This document shows positions 1-10,334 of a stretch of DNA of 64,000 nt, piece by piece (within the stretch, counting starts at the first letter, position 1; each line of letters begins with the position of its first letter). A model generated the notes under the pieces. That model worked only from the letters and a program-made list of their open reading frames with translations, had not been told where the DNA came from and ran no database searches. Source of the stretch: an uncultured Clostridia bacterium (GTDB lineage Bacteria > Bacillota > Clostridia > Christensenellales > CAG-314); NCBI GenBank assembly GCA_947586855.1, contig CANPXV010000006.1, forward strand, positions 1 through 64,000, in the 5' to 3' direction. The position numbers and the translations under genes are program-made.

Positions 1-22
1 AAATCAGGAGGAAAAAACAACA

Positions 23-1234
23 ATGGCAAAAGCTAAATTTGACAGAAGCAAACCGCACGTCAACATTGGTACAATCGGTCACGTAGACCACGGCAAGACA
101 ACCTTGACGGCCGCCATCACGATGGTTATGGCTATGCAAGGCAAAGCAGAAGTCATGAAGTATGACGAAATCGACAAAGCCCCTGAGGAAAAAGCTCGTG
201 GTATCACGATCAACACCGCTCACGTAGAGTATCAAACAGACAAGCGTCACTATGCTCACGTTGACTGCCCCGGCCACGCCGACTATGTCAAAAACATGAT
301 CACCGGCGCCGCACAAATGGACGGTGCAATTTTGGTCGTTGCTGCTTCCGACGGACCCATGCCGCAAACCCGTGAGCACATCCTGCTCGCCCGTCAGGTT
401 GGCGTTCCCTATATCGTAGTGTTCCTCAACAAGACCGACCTTGTTGACGACGAAGAGCTGCTTGAACTTGTCGAAATGGAAGTTCGCGAGCTGCTTACCA
501 AGTACGAATTCCCCGGCGACGAGATCCCCGTTATCCGCGGCTCCGCAAAACTTGCAATGGATGCTGCCGTAGCCGGCAACACCAACCTCAACGACCCCGT
601 GTTCAAGCCTATTTTGGACTTGATGGACGCCGTAGACAACTACATCCCCACCCCCGCACGCGACACCGACAAGCCCTTCTTGATGCCTGTCGAGGACGTG
701 TTCACCATCACCGGCCGCGGCACAGTTGCCACCGGCAGAGTAGAGCGTGGTAGCGTCAAGCCCTCCGACCCCGTAGAGATCGTCGGCTTGAAGGAAGAAA
801 TCAAGACCTCCGTCGTGACGGGCGTCGAGATGTTCCGCAAATTGCTGGATGTAGCCTATGCAGGCGACAACGTTGGTCTGTTGCTGCGTGGTATCGACCG
901 CAAAGAGGTCGAGCGCGGACAAGTTATCGCCAAACCCAAGAGCGTGACCCCTCACATGGTGTTTGAAGGACAAGTTTACGTCCTCACCAAGGAAGAGGGC
1001 GGACGTCACAGCCCCTTCTTCAAGGGCTATCGTCCTCAGTTCTATTTCCGCACGACCGACGTCACCGGCTCCATCGAGCTTGACCCCGGTGTGGAAATGG
1101 TTATGCCCGGCGACCACACTCACATCAAAGTGGACCTGATCACCCCCATCGCTATGGAAGAAGGTCTCCGCTTCGCTATCCGTGAGGGCGGCCACACCGT
1201 AGGCAGCGGCGTTGTTTCCAAGATTATTTCCTAA
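23..1234 (+). CDS. tuf: Elongation factor Tu
   Basis: 403 aa; [16 protein letters not shown]-loop, [35 protein letters not shown]-terminal [30 protein letters not shown] ribosome-binding site upstream. Confidence 0.99.
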   Translation: MAKAKFDRSKPHVNIGTIGHVDHGKTTLTAAITMVMAMQGKAEVMKYDEIDKAPEEKARGITINTAHVEYQTDKRHYAHVDCPGHADYVKNMITGAAQMDGAILVVAASDGPMPQTREHILLARQVGVPYIVVFLNKTDLVDDEELLELVEMEVRELLTKYEFPGDEIPVIRGSAKLAMDAAVAGNTNLNDPVFKPILDLMDAVDNYIPTPARDTDKPFLMPVEDVFTITGRGTVATGRVERGSVKPSDPVEIVGLKEEIKTSVVTGVEMFRKLLDVAYAGDNVGLLLRGIDRKEVERGQVIAKPKSVTPHMVFEGQVYVLTKEEGGRHSPFFKGYRPQFYFRTTDVTGSIELDPGVEMVMPGDHTHIKVDLITPIAMEEGLRFAIREGGHTVGSGVVSKIIS

Positions 1235-1264
1235 TTTTGCTTGCAACCCAATTTGATAACAAAC

Positions 1265-1299
1265 AGAAGTCAACCCTTTCGCAAGGTTGACTTCTTTTT
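1265..1299 (+). terminator. Rho-independent terminator of tuf
   Basis: AGAAGTCAACC-CTTTCGCAA-GGTTGACTTCT followed by T-tract. Confidence 0.93.
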
Positions 1300-1429
1300 G
1301 ATTATACGAGTTCCGACCAAAAGCAAATATCGGCTTTTGCGGTGCAAATTGCGCAAATGTGCGGCATAGGGTTGCCAAACAGGCAATTTTTTGGTAAGAT
1401 ATAGGTGAAAAAATCGGAGAAAAATCGGC

Positions 1430-2956
1430 TTGTTTAGGTTACTGTGGAACAAAATCAAAGAGGCAATCATCTCGGTGCTACCCGTCGTGGCGATAGTGCT
1501 CATTTTGTGCGCTACGCCGCTTGTGGATTTGTCCGCCAAGGAGATTGCCGTTTTTGTTGTATCGGCGGCGCTGCTGATTTTGGGCATTGGGCTGTTCAAT
1601 CTGGGGGCGGATCTGGCCATGTCTCCCATGGGAGAGTACATCGGCAGCGGCCTCACCAAGTCCAAAAAGATGTCGGTGCTGCTTGTTGTCAGCTTTGCCA
1701 TGGGCATGTTGATAACGGTGGCCGAGCCCGATTTGTCCGTGCTGGCGTCGCAAATTTCGCAAAAGGTCAACCCCACGCTGCTGATAGTTTCGGTGGCGGT
1801 GGGCGTGGGCGCTTTTTTGCTGATCGGCGTGTTGAAGATACTGTTCAAAAAATCCGTTTCGTCTATGTTGTTGTTCTTTTACATGACGATGTTTGCGCTG
1901 GTGGCTTTGCTGGCAGAAAGCGGCAATTTCGACTTCTTGGCGCTGGGTTTTGACAGCGGCGGCGTCACCACGGGGCCTATCACTGCGCCCTTTATCATAG
2001 CGGTGGGCGTGGGCATTGCGGGGTCTATCGGCGGCCGCAACTCGGGCGAAAATTCCTTTGGCCTGTTGGCGCTTTGTTCCATTGGCCCGATACTTGTGGT
2101 GATGTTGCTTGGGCTGACGGGCAGCGGCAGCATGGATTACGCCGTCAACCCCGACACTTACGCCGTAAAAGACAACATTTTTGCGGAATTTTTTGCGGAA
2201 ATGTGGCAAGTTGTCAAGGAAGTGGGCCTGGCGCTGATACTGATTTACGCCGCATTCAACATTTTGCAGCTGGTCTGTCTCAAATTGCCGGCCGCCCGCA
2301 CCAAGCGCATTGCCGTGGGCATGGGCTTCACTTTTGTGGGGCTGGTGATATTTTTGACGGCGGTTTCGGTGGGTTTTTTGCCGATCGGATTCAAGCTGGG
2401 AGAGCAAATTGCCCGCAAGAGCTGGGTGCTGGTGCCGATCGGTCTGGTGCTGGGCATGTTGGTGGTGCTGGCCGAGCCTGCCGTGCACGTGCTCAACAAG
2501 CAGGTGGAGGAAGTAACCAACCGTGCCATAACCAAAAAGTCCATGATGATAGCCCTGTCGCTGGGCGTGGGCGTTTCCATAGGTTTGTCTATGCTGCGCA
2601 TATGGCTGGATTTCTCCATTTTGTACTACGTTATCCCCGGGTATATCATTTCGCTGGGGCTAAGCTTCTTTGTGCCGCCCATCTACACCGCAATAGCGTT
2701 CGACAGCGGCGGCGTGGCAAGCGGCCCCCTCACGTCCACGTTTATCCTGCCTTTTGCAATAGGCGCCTGCCTCACCTGTCAGGGCGAAAGCAAAATATTG
2801 ACGGACGCCTTCGGCATAGTGGCAATGGTGGCCATGACGCCCCTCATCACCATACAGCTGTTGGGATTCAGGGCGGTGGTGGCCCGCAGTGTGCGGCGTA
2901 AAGTGGCGCAGCACCGTATCATTTCCGCAGATTACGGTCAAATCATCAATTTTTAG
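1430..2956 (+). CDS. DUF1538-family multi-pass membrane protein with internal duplication
   Basis: 508 aa, TTG start; two halves each with an FDSGGV(T/A)(T/S)GP motif (FDSGGVTTGPITAPFIIAVGVG and FDSGGVASGPLTSTFILPFAIG) and many TM segments. Confidence 0.8.
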   Translation: MFRLLWNKIKEAIISVLPVVAIVLILCATPLVDLSAKEIAVFVVSAALLILGIGLFNLGADLAMSPMGEYIGSGLTKSKKMSVLLVVSFAMGMLITVAEPDLSVLASQISQKVNPTLLIVSVAVGVGAFLLIGVLKILFKKSVSSMLLFFYMTMFALVALLAESGNFDFLALGFDSGGVTTGPITAPFIIAVGVGIAGSIGGRNSGENSFGLLALCSIGPILVVMLLGLTGSGSMDYAVNPDTYAVKDNIFAEFFAEMWQVVKEVGLALILIYAAFNILQLVCLKLPAARTKRIAVGMGFTFVGLVIFLTAVSVGFLPIGFKLGEQIARKSWVLVPIGLVLGMLVVLAEPAVHVLNKQVEEVTNRAITKKSMMIALSLGVGVSIGLSMLRIWLDFSILYYVIPGYIISLGLSFFVPPIYTAIAFDSGGVASGPLTSTFILPFAIGACLTCQGESKILTDAFGIVAMVAMTPLITIQLLGFRAVVARSVRRKVAQHRIISADYGQIINF

Positions 2957-2965
2957 GTGGAAAAA

Positions 2966-3379
2966 ATGTCTCATTTGCAAACAACACACAACCATGCAGA
3001 GCACGCCGAGGCCAAGGCCAAGCGTCACCCTGCCAAGGCGGCCCCGCCCCTTGCCCCGCACAAACTTTTGCTGCTGGTGACGGTCATTCCTCGGCGCAAA
3101 GCCGATTTCTATTTGGACCTGCTGCAAAGCTTTGAGGTAAACATGCAGTTGGAGGCCTCCGCCTTTGGCACCGCCACCGAAGTGTTTGGGTTTTTGGACG
3201 CCGACAGAGAAAAACAGGCGCTGTTTTCCGTCATCAGAGAGGACAACGCCGAAAACGCTCTTGCCGCATTGGAGGACAAATTTTCCTCCATACGGGGCGG
3301 CAAAGGCATTGCGTTTACGGTGCCGTTCAGCAGCATGGTGGGCGTGTTGTCCTATCAATTTTTGAGTAACAAACGGTAG
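2966..3379 (+). CDS. PII-like signalling protein (first copy)
   Basis: ORF track starts at GTG 2957; GGTGG RBS favours ATG 2966. C-terminal GGKGIAFTVPFSSMVGVLSYQ resembles the PII C-terminal loop. Confidence 0.65.
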   Translation: MSHLQTTHNHAEHAEAKAKRHPAKAAPPLAPHKLLLLVTVIPRRKADFYLDLLQSFEVNMQLEASAFGTATEVFGFLDADREKQALFSVIREDNAENALAALEDKFSSIRGGKGIAFTVPFSSMVGVLSYQFLSNKR

Positions 3380-3387
3380 GTGATCAT

Positions 3388-3795
3388 ATGTCAAGCAAAT
3401 ACGAACTTGTTTTTTGCGTGGTAAACAACGGCTATTCCGAGACGGTCATGTCCAGCGCCCGTGCAGCAGGCGCCAAGGGCGGCACCGTCATCACGGCTAC
3501 GGGCACGGCCAACCCCAAGGCGGAAAGTTTCTTTGGGGTGACAATCGTCCCCAACAAGGAAATTGTGCTCATCTTGGTGGACAAGGACATAAAGGAGGCC
3601 GTTTTGCACAACCTGTACAGGGATGTGGGGCTGAAAACGGCCGGTCAGGGCATTGCCTTTACGCTGCCCGTCAACGACGTTGTGGGGCTTACCCCCGCAC
3701 AATTGTCTCAGCCGCCCGCCGAAACGGAACACGCCGCAGACAACGCCGAGCACAATGCCGAGCAGCCTGCGCCCTCCGAAAGCAAGCCAAGCTGA
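3388..3795 (+). CDS. PII-like signalling protein (second copy)
   Basis: 135 aa; ELVFCVVNNGYSETVMSSARAAGAKGGTVITATGT...GQGIAFTLPVNDVVGL, a PII-like core; adjacent to DUF1538. Confidence 0.75.
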   Translation: MSSKYELVFCVVNNGYSETVMSSARAAGAKGGTVITATGTANPKAESFFGVTIVPNKEIVLILVDKDIKEAVLHNLYRDVGLKTAGQGIAFTLPVNDVVGLTPAQLSQPPAETEHAADNAEHNAEQPAPSESKPS

Positions 3796-3819
3796 CCTCG
3801 TGCGCCTTGTATCCGCAAG

Positions 3820-3850
3820 CCTTCTCCCTGCAAAGGTGAGAGGGTTTTTT
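3820..3850 (+). terminator. Terminator after the DUF1538/PII operon
   Basis: CCTTCTC...GAGAGGG stem followed by TTTTTT. Confidence 0.8.
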
Positions 3851-3908
3851 GTTTTCCGACCAAGCAAAAAGCAATTGCAACGGCAATTTGGCGCATAGTA
3901 CTAAACGC

Positions 3909-3937
3909 TTGACAATTATCGGCATATTCTATACAAT
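3909..3937 (+). promoter_or_regulatory. Sigma-70/SigA-type promoter for the 2022-aa lipoprotein gene
   Basis: TTGACA - 17 nt - TACAAT. Confidence 0.75.
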
Positions 3938-3992
3938 GTAAAATGAGAATTTATAATCCCATTTATGCCCATTTTGGCAGAAAGGAGATAGC

Positions 3993-6900
3993 ATGAAACT
4001 TAATAGATATTTTTTGATAATTTTGCTTGTCGTCTGCTTGTCGTTTGGCACATTTATGCTGGCGGCGTGCAAAGATACCGATACAGCCACACTCAAATTG
4101 GACGTGGGGCAGGGCGGCACTTTGCAGCAGACGGAGTTGGAGGTGGAAGTAGGCGCCAACCTTGCGGACGTCGTCAAGGACATCGCACCCACAACGGTGC
4201 AGGGCGTCACCTTCGATGGGTGGTACAAGGATGGCGTTGCGCTTTCCGCCGAGGACACCATGCCCGAGGAGGGCCTCACTCTCACCGCCCGATACAAAAC
4301 AAACTACACGGTAAAGGCCTTCCGTTCGGATGGTCAGGGCAACTATCCCACCGAGCCCTTTGCAACAGATTCGGGCACGGGCTATCTGGGCGAGCCGCTC
4401 ACCATCGATGTCTCGGCCTACGCAGCCTACGGCACGTTGGATAGCGCTCGCAGCACAACGTCCGTGGATAAGTTGGCTGCCAATCATGTGTTCAACGTAT
4501 ACTTTGCGGGCGAGACCGTCCGTATCAATCTCAACGTCAACCGCAGCGGCGAATCGGCCACAATGGCCGGTATCGACGTGGTGCGGGGCGACATCGTAAC
4601 CTTGCCCGACGGCAACGACTTCGGTCTGGATAGCAGCTTGCGTTTCGAGGGCTGGTCCACAAAGGCCGATGGACAGGTAGAGTACGCCGTGGGCGATCAA
4701 TACGACACCATATTGATGGGTGCAGGCAAGTACAGCGTCACAATGTATGCCGTGTGGCAGCAGGCCGCAACCGACGTGTTTGGCGGGGGCGACTACCTGT
4801 TTGTTTCGTCGGTGGATAACGGCACTGTGTATCTGCGCCGCAAAGGTCTGGACGAAAAAACCGGCACAATCGACGCTGCAACGGGCGTGTTCTCCTTCAA
4901 AGAAGGGGATAGCACCATATTGGAAGGCAAAATTGTGGGCAACCAATTTTACTACTTCCAAAAGCTGGCCGAGCAGGATATAACCAACGGCTCTGCCAAC
5001 GGAGAAAAAATTGTCTTTCACGAAGGCAACAGCATAACGCTGCACAACTACAAACCGCAGGGTGCCACCGAGGGCAAAAACGTCAACGGCACCTTCGATA
5101 TCGACTTCCTCACGGGCGAATATGTGTTCAATTCCGCTGAGGTAAGCTTCCACTTTACGGTAAACATTCAAACGGACGCCGAGGGCAACCGCTCGCTGGT
5201 GTTCAACCGCCCGTCCGACCCCGATGCGGCAGGTTTCTACCTGTACAAGGATAATTCCGGCAACAGCAACGTTCTGTATCTGGATGGCATGATAGACGCC
5301 AACGGCATTGGCGGCGCCATGTTGTATTCGATAGTCGACGGCAAGCTGACGGCCACTATGGCAGCCTACTACTACGACTACGAGGACCTTGTGTACATGA
5401 ACGACGGCACCATGAAGGACGTCTACCTGTTCGACCAAGAAACATTTGTGCTCATCACGCCCTCCTCGCAGGCCATGTTCCTGTTCCGCCTGACGGAAGG
5501 CAAACAGGACGCTATCGACGGCCAGGCCATCAAGGGCACCTATCAGGTATCCGACGGCTACAACGGCCACTTCTTCGGCGACGCCATGGACGAAGAGCCC
5601 GATTTGCTGTTGGACGGCTTCGGCAATGCCAAGATCAAGCAAAATAGCGGCTATGCAAACGGCACCTATGCGGCCAAAACCAAGGTTTTGCAGATGGAGG
5701 AATACGGCGAGTACTACAATTGGACGGACAGCTGGATAGAGCTGACCGTCGGCAACACAACCACAGTCGAAAGGCTGGTAGACAACATTTTGCCGCTGCA
5801 CTCCAAGGTGGACCATGCCCCGCAAATGATCAAGTGGGCAAGCACCAACCCCGTTTCCAAGGTGTATGCCGGCGCAACCAATGTTGTCAACGTCTGGATC
5901 TACGACAGCACGGTGGTGGGGGCCTACATTCTGGCGGAGCACAGTGACGCAGCCCACGGCACCTACTACGAGACGCTGGACAGGGGCGAAATCACCGTTG
6001 TGGACGCCGCAAGCAAGCTGTACAAATTCCAAAGCAACCTCTACACCGACGTCACCAACTTCTGGGAGTTCAGATATGTCGGCAACGACGTGGAGACCAC
6101 TGTCCCCGGTGCGGAGTCCTTTACCGCTACGGACGCAAAGGGCGTCACGCTGGCAGTGGACAAGTGGGGCACGCTGACCTACAACAACGTTCAGTACAAC
6201 TTCGACAAGTGGCAGCTTACTGCTATGAGCGCCAACATCTACGGCGACAGCAAGGATGGCTTCTATTTGGAGTTCTACCACTTCACGCCCGAGGGCGCCC
6301 GGGAAGAAACTGTCATCAACGTGTACGTTGCCGTGCATGTCGAGGACGACGACTCCCTGCAATACACCCGCTCCATTGTGGAAAAAGCCCCCGTGGATAT
6401 CATCTGGAAACAGTTCTACGGGCAGGACGACTACTTCGACAAGTTCTATATGCTGGACGCCACAACCGGCGCCATTGGCATGCTAAGCGGCGACGGGTCG
6501 CACTCCTTTACCATGTATGGCACGGTTGCCTACGACGATACCGCCAAGGAGTACTCCTTCGACATCGACAACGACATGTTGGATGACTACATCTCGGTTA
6601 TCGGCGAGCAAAATCGAGAGTATGTCGAGTCCTATGCGCATTTCAAGTTCAAATATGCGCAGGATAACTCTGCCATCATCAAGTACATCTATCAATTGGA
6701 GGCCACGGGCAGCGACGGCACGCAATTCAAGGCGGATGGCTACGGCAACGCAACTTATATCCCCAAGGGCGGCCAACCCATCGAGGGCAGCTACGAAACG
6801 ATAGACTATTACAGCAAGTACTACTTTGAGTTTACCTCTTCCGACGGCAAAGAACATCACTTCATTTCGGTACTGTACGACGCCGAGGACAACCCCAACG

Positions 6901-9900
6901 AGGTGCTGGTGGATACGGACGAGGGCGGCGTGTACTATCTGATAGACTCCGACGGCTACATCTACCTCAACGACTACATTGTGTTGTTGGGCGACAGAGT
7001 GTCCCCTGCAGAGGGCACCCAAGGCAAAGCGGGCACGGTGGTGTACGGCTCCTATATGGGCACCTACCAAAAAACCGACACCAAGGTCAGCTACTTCGAC
7101 ATCGAGTACACGTGGACGGAGTATCACCTTGTGTTGGATACCGTCGACCCCGAAACGCACAAGCCCACCAAGACGGAGCGCAACATCATCACCTCCACTG
7201 TGGAGTTCGGCCCCGACCAGGAACACCTGACGGCTCGCCGCTGCTTTGTGGAGCGCATGGACCCGCAGGCAGGCAGAGATTTTGTCGTGTTGGACTCCGA
7301 CGGGACCGAAATCGGCACCATCCACGGCGACGGTTACAACGACAGCGAATTCCACTACGGCGATGTGGTGTATTTTGGTCTGATCGGTATCGGCGTGATC
7401 AAAGATCAGGTATCTCCGCTGCAAATCGACTACGATTGGGATGACGATTGGGAGCACGGCAAGCAAGTCATATTCCGCTCTACCTACTACATCACCAACA
7501 GTGCGGCCTATCTTGCCACCAACGAGTTCCTCTTCGATATAGGCACCGATGGCAAAATTGTGCTGAGAGACAGCCTCAACGCCACCTACGGCCTGTACGA
7601 AAACGGCAACATCACGCAAAACACCATGTATCTGGATGGCCACGGCCACGCCACTTTGAAGGACGAGCAGGACAGAGTGATAGAAACGGGCACCTACACC
7701 GAGATACCCAGCCTTGATTGCTTCCTGTACACTCCCGACAACAAAGACAACACCCCCTTCCGCTTTGGTCTGGCCGGCATGAGCTTTGCCGAGGATATGT
7801 GGTATGTCTACTACCGCATGGAGGATGAGCGTATCTATGTTGCGGACGATTGGTCCGTGTTGGCGCTGGGCTCCATACGAGAGGACGACCAATTCGGCTA
7901 CATCAACGGCCTGTATATTGACGCCAGAGGCAACGTCAGCGGCGGATTTTACAGTCAGCTGGCCGATGACGTGGTGCGCTTCGACTTCGGCGACGGCACC
8001 TACGGCTTCTACGACATCACAGCGGATAGCTTTGTGGTCAACAGCGACAGGTTTATCATACGCAACGGCACGCTTGTGGCCTATCAAGGGCCCAGCATCA
8101 TCACAGACTTGGTGATACCCGACGGCGTCACGGCTATCGGTGCAAACGCCTTTGCCAATGTGTACAGATTGGGCGGCAAGGCGTACGAATTTGACCTCAA
8201 CGATGTGGAACGTATCGAGGACTACGCATTCTTTGGCGTGCACGAGTTTTCGGTGCCCACGATCCAATCGGACAAGGTTACCTATGTGGGCAACTACGCA
8301 TTCTATTCTCCCTATTCGCTGGTAGGTTTGGCCACCGAGGACTTGCCCTTCTCCTGGTTGGTAAACGTCAATTTGCCCAACGCAACCTACATTGGCAACT
8401 ACGCATTTAACGGTTGCAACCAGATGAACACCGGCGTCGTCTATCTGGAAAAGGTAGAGTTTATCGGCTACTCGGCATTTTCGCACAACGTATTTCCCGA
8501 CGAAGATGACAAGATGAAGCTGGATCTGACCTATGCCGACGTCTCCAAGATAAGCATGGATCGCAACGCCTTCCTGCCCGGTCCCAACACCGATTTGCCC
8601 GGCCTGCCCGTGGTGATCTGGGTGAGGGACGATGCCGCCAAACAGGCCACCTCCAAGTGGTATCAGGCTATTCAGGATTGCGTCGTCGTCAAGGCGTCCT
8701 CCGTGCAGGGTCTGGGCTACTTCGACTTTGCCTCGGGCGACTATCTGGAATTCGGCGCCCTCAACGGCGACAACGGCGTTGTCAGCTACTACACCTACGA
8801 CAAAGGCAACTACACCCTCAGCACGTCCGCAGCAAGCTATGCCCCCACCGACGAATATGGCGTGGTGCAACTTACCGTCGGCGGCGCCAAGGTCAATGTG
8901 GATGTCAGAGACGTCAGTATCAAGGTGGGCAACAAGACCTTCTTGCGCAACGGCGACACCCACAAGTTTGAGGTGACGGACGAGGACGGCAAGAAAGTCA
9001 ACTTTATGATCAGCTTCAATGTGAGCGCTCAGGTAGGCGTGATGGGCGCCAGCGTGGAGTTCACCGTCAACACGGCAATCTACGACGGCCACATTGCCGC
9101 CTCTGCAAGAGTTGACCTGGCAGACTACACCTGCGGATTCAGTTACAGCGAGGGCGACGATATATTCAACGTTGTCGTCAACATGCACAATTGGACCTCG
9201 TCGAGCATCCCCTACGGCATCACCGTTTACAGTGCCGACGGAAACTATCGTGCCGACCTTTCCTATCCGTACGGAGACAGCTACTTGTACATGGATCTCT
9301 ATGCTTTGGACAACGGCGAGTACAGTGTGCTGGTAAACAGCGGCCGATATAATTCGGACAATGATGTCTGGACGGGATCCCGCAGCACCTCGACAGCGGT
9401 GTACAACTACACTGTAACCTACAACGCTTCCACAAACCAAATCGAAGTGGAAGTTGCGATCCTGTTCTTGCTGCCTATCACCACCGAGGACGGCGAGTAC
9501 CGTGTGACCTTCGAATACACAGCTGCGTCCAAAGACAGAATGGTGGGTGTGTATAGCTTCGAGAGAAGAGTCAGCGGCGACACCTACGAATACATCATCA
9601 ACCCGAGAGACCCGATTTACGGCGTCAGAGTGTCAAGCACCGACCGGCTCAACAAGTTCGAGATCGTCAGCGGCACCCCGCAAAATCAGGACAAGTGGAC
9701 AGTGGTGTACACGCCCGCCGCCGACGGCAAGGCCGCAACGGTAACAGTTGAGCTTGTCAGATCCTTTGTTATCACTGTTCAATCGGATCACCAAGATGGC
9801 GAAAACTACATCGAGGTCCGTGTGCTTGCCGATTCGACGGGCGCAATACTCAATATCGGCGACGAATTTACGGTGTACACCAGAACTTCGGGCGGATACG

Positions 9901-10061
9901 ACCACTTCTCCTATGTGATCAGACAAGATAGCATCAAGAATCTTGGCAACAACACATTTGAGTTCAGCGATTTCAGCGGACAGCATGTGTACACAGTCAC
10001 CTTTACCGTGACGGGCGAGGGCGACAACAGGAAATACTCCTGCACATACACCGTCAAGTAA
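3993..10061 (+). CDS. Giant surface lipoprotein with InlB-like repeats, recurring DGxG...GTY beta modules and BspA-like LRRs
   Basis: 2022 aa; lipobox LSFGTFMLAACKD; FDGWYKDG.../FEGWSTKADG...MYAVW InlB-B-type repeats; LRR_5-like block (VIPDGVTAIGANAFANVY..., ATYIGNYAFNGCNQM). Confidence 0.85.
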   Translation: MKLNRYFLIILLVVCLSFGTFMLAACKDTDTATLKLDVGQGGTLQQTELEVEVGANLADVVKDIAPTTVQGVTFDGWYKDGVALSAEDTMPEEGLTLTARYKTNYTVKAFRSDGQGNYPTEPFATDSGTGYLGEPLTIDVSAYAAYGTLDSARSTTSVDKLAANHVFNVYFAGETVRINLNVNRSGESATMAGIDVVRGDIVTLPDGNDFGLDSSLRFEGWSTKADGQVEYAVGDQYDTILMGAGKYSVTMYAVWQQAATDVFGGGDYLFVSSVDNGTVYLRRKGLDEKTGTIDAATGVFSFKEGDSTILEGKIVGNQFYYFQKLAEQDITNGSANGEKIVFHEGNSITLHNYKPQGATEGKNVNGTFDIDFLTGEYVFNSAEVSFHFTVNIQTDAEGNRSLVFNRPSDPDAAGFYLYKDNSGNSNVLYLDGMIDANGIGGAMLYSIVDGKLTATMAAYYYDYEDLVYMNDGTMKDVYLFDQETFVLITPSSQAMFLFRLTEGKQDAIDGQAIKGTYQVSDGYNGHFFGDAMDEEPDLLLDGFGNAKIKQNSGYANGTYAAKTKVLQMEEYGEYYNWTDSWIELTVGNTTTVERLVDNILPLHSKVDHAPQMIKWASTNPVSKVYAGATNVVNVWIYDSTVVGAYILAEHSDAAHGTYYETLDRGEITVVDAASKLYKFQSNLYTDVTNFWEFRYVGNDVETTVPGAESFTATDAKGVTLAVDKWGTLTYNNVQYNFDKWQLTAMSANIYGDSKDGFYLEFYHFTPEGAREETVINVYVAVHVEDDDSLQYTRSIVEKAPVDIIWKQFYGQDDYFDKFYMLDATTGAIGMLSGDGSHSFTMYGTVAYDDTAKEYSFDIDNDMLDDYISVIGEQNREYVESYAHFKFKYAQDNSAIIKYIYQLEATGSDGTQFKADGYGNATYIPKGGQPIEGSYETIDYYSKYYFEFTSSDGKEHHFISVLYDAEDNPNEVLVDTDEGGVYYLIDSDGYIYLNDYIVLLGDRVSPAEGTQGKAGTVVYGSYMGTYQKTDTKVSYFDIEYTWTEYHLVLDTVDPETHKPTKTERNIITSTVEFGPDQEHLTARRCFVERMDPQAGRDFVVLDSDGTEIGTIHGDGYNDSEFHYGDVVYFGLIGIGVIKDQVSPLQIDYDWDDDWEHGKQVIFRSTYYITNSAAYLATNEFLFDIGTDGKIVLRDSLNATYGLYENGNITQNTMYLDGHGHATLKDEQDRVIETGTYTEIPSLDCFLYTPDNKDNTPFRFGLAGMSFAEDMWYVYYRMEDERIYVADDWSVLALGSIREDDQFGYINGLYIDARGNVSGGFYSQLADDVVRFDFGDGTYGFYDITADSFVVNSDRFIIRNGTLVAYQGPSIITDLVIPDGVTAIGANAFANVYRLGGKAYEFDLNDVERIEDYAFFGVHEFSVPTIQSDKVTYVGNYAFYSPYSLVGLATEDLPFSWLVNVNLPNATYIGNYAFNGCNQMNTGVVYLEKVEFIGYSAFSHNVFPDEDDKMKLDLTYADVSKISMDRNAFLPGPNTDLPGLPVVIWVRDDAAKQATSKWYQAIQDCVVVKASSVQGLGYFDFASGDYLEFGALNGDNGVVSYYTYDKGNYTLSTSAASYAPTDEYGVVQLTVGGAKVNVDVRDVSIKVGNKTFLRNGDTHKFEVTDEDGKKVNFMISFNVSAQVGVMGASVEFTVNTAIYDGHIAASARVDLADYTCGFSYSEGDDIFNVVVNMHNWTSSSIPYGITVYSADGNYRADLSYPYGDSYLYMDLYALDNGEYSVLVNSGRYNSDNDVWTGSRSTSTAVYNYTVTYNASTNQIEVEVAILFLLPITTEDGEYRVTFEYTAASKDRMVGVYSFERRVSGDTYEYIINPRDPIYGVRVSSTDRLNKFEIVSGTPQNQDKWTVVYTPAADGKAATVTVELVRSFVITVQSDHQDGENYIEVRVLADSTGAILNIGDEFTVYTRTSGGYDHFSYVIRQDSIKNLGNNTFEFSDFSGQHVYTVTFTVTGEGDNRKYSCTYTVK

Positions 10062-10089
10062 GCAACAATCCACAACACACAAACACACA

Positions 10090-10125
10090 GCGACTGTCGC
10101 ACAACTGCGGCGGTCGTCGTTTTTT
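10090..10125 (+). terminator. Terminator after the giant lipoprotein gene
   Basis: GCGACTGTCGCA-CAAC-TGCGGCGGTCGT stem (with G:U pairs) followed by T-tract. Confidence 0.8.
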
Positions 10126-10241
10126 GCGATAACCACCCTCAAACTGGCGACAAAAATTGGCAGAATAGAATAATATATATAATATAAATTAAATAAATTT
10201 TGAATAATTTGAAAAAATATCCATATAGGGCGGTTATTTGT

Positions 10242-10270
10242 TTGACAATCATGGGGGATAGTGGCATAAT
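10242..10270 (+). promoter_or_regulatory. SigA-type promoter of the subtilase-opp operon
   Basis: TTGACA - 17 nt - CATAAT; lies inside the extended ORF, so the ORF start at 10200 is not the real start. Confidence 0.75.
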
Positions 10271-10334
10271 TAAACTACTATACTGTCGCAGAATGGCCTT
10301 TATCGTATATCACTGCTGCGGCAAGGAGTTAGCT

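Noticed and set aside
3963-9440. 799-aa and 985-aa antisense ORFs opposite the giant lipoprotein
   Set aside because: Same codon-aligned shadow-ORF effect (offsets 30 and 2490 nt, both multiples of 3); the sense strand has a signal peptide, lipobox and clear domains.
10200-10334. 45-aa extension of the subtilase
   Set aside because: Contains the consensus promoter (TTGACA-N17-CATAAT); the signal peptide starts at 10335.
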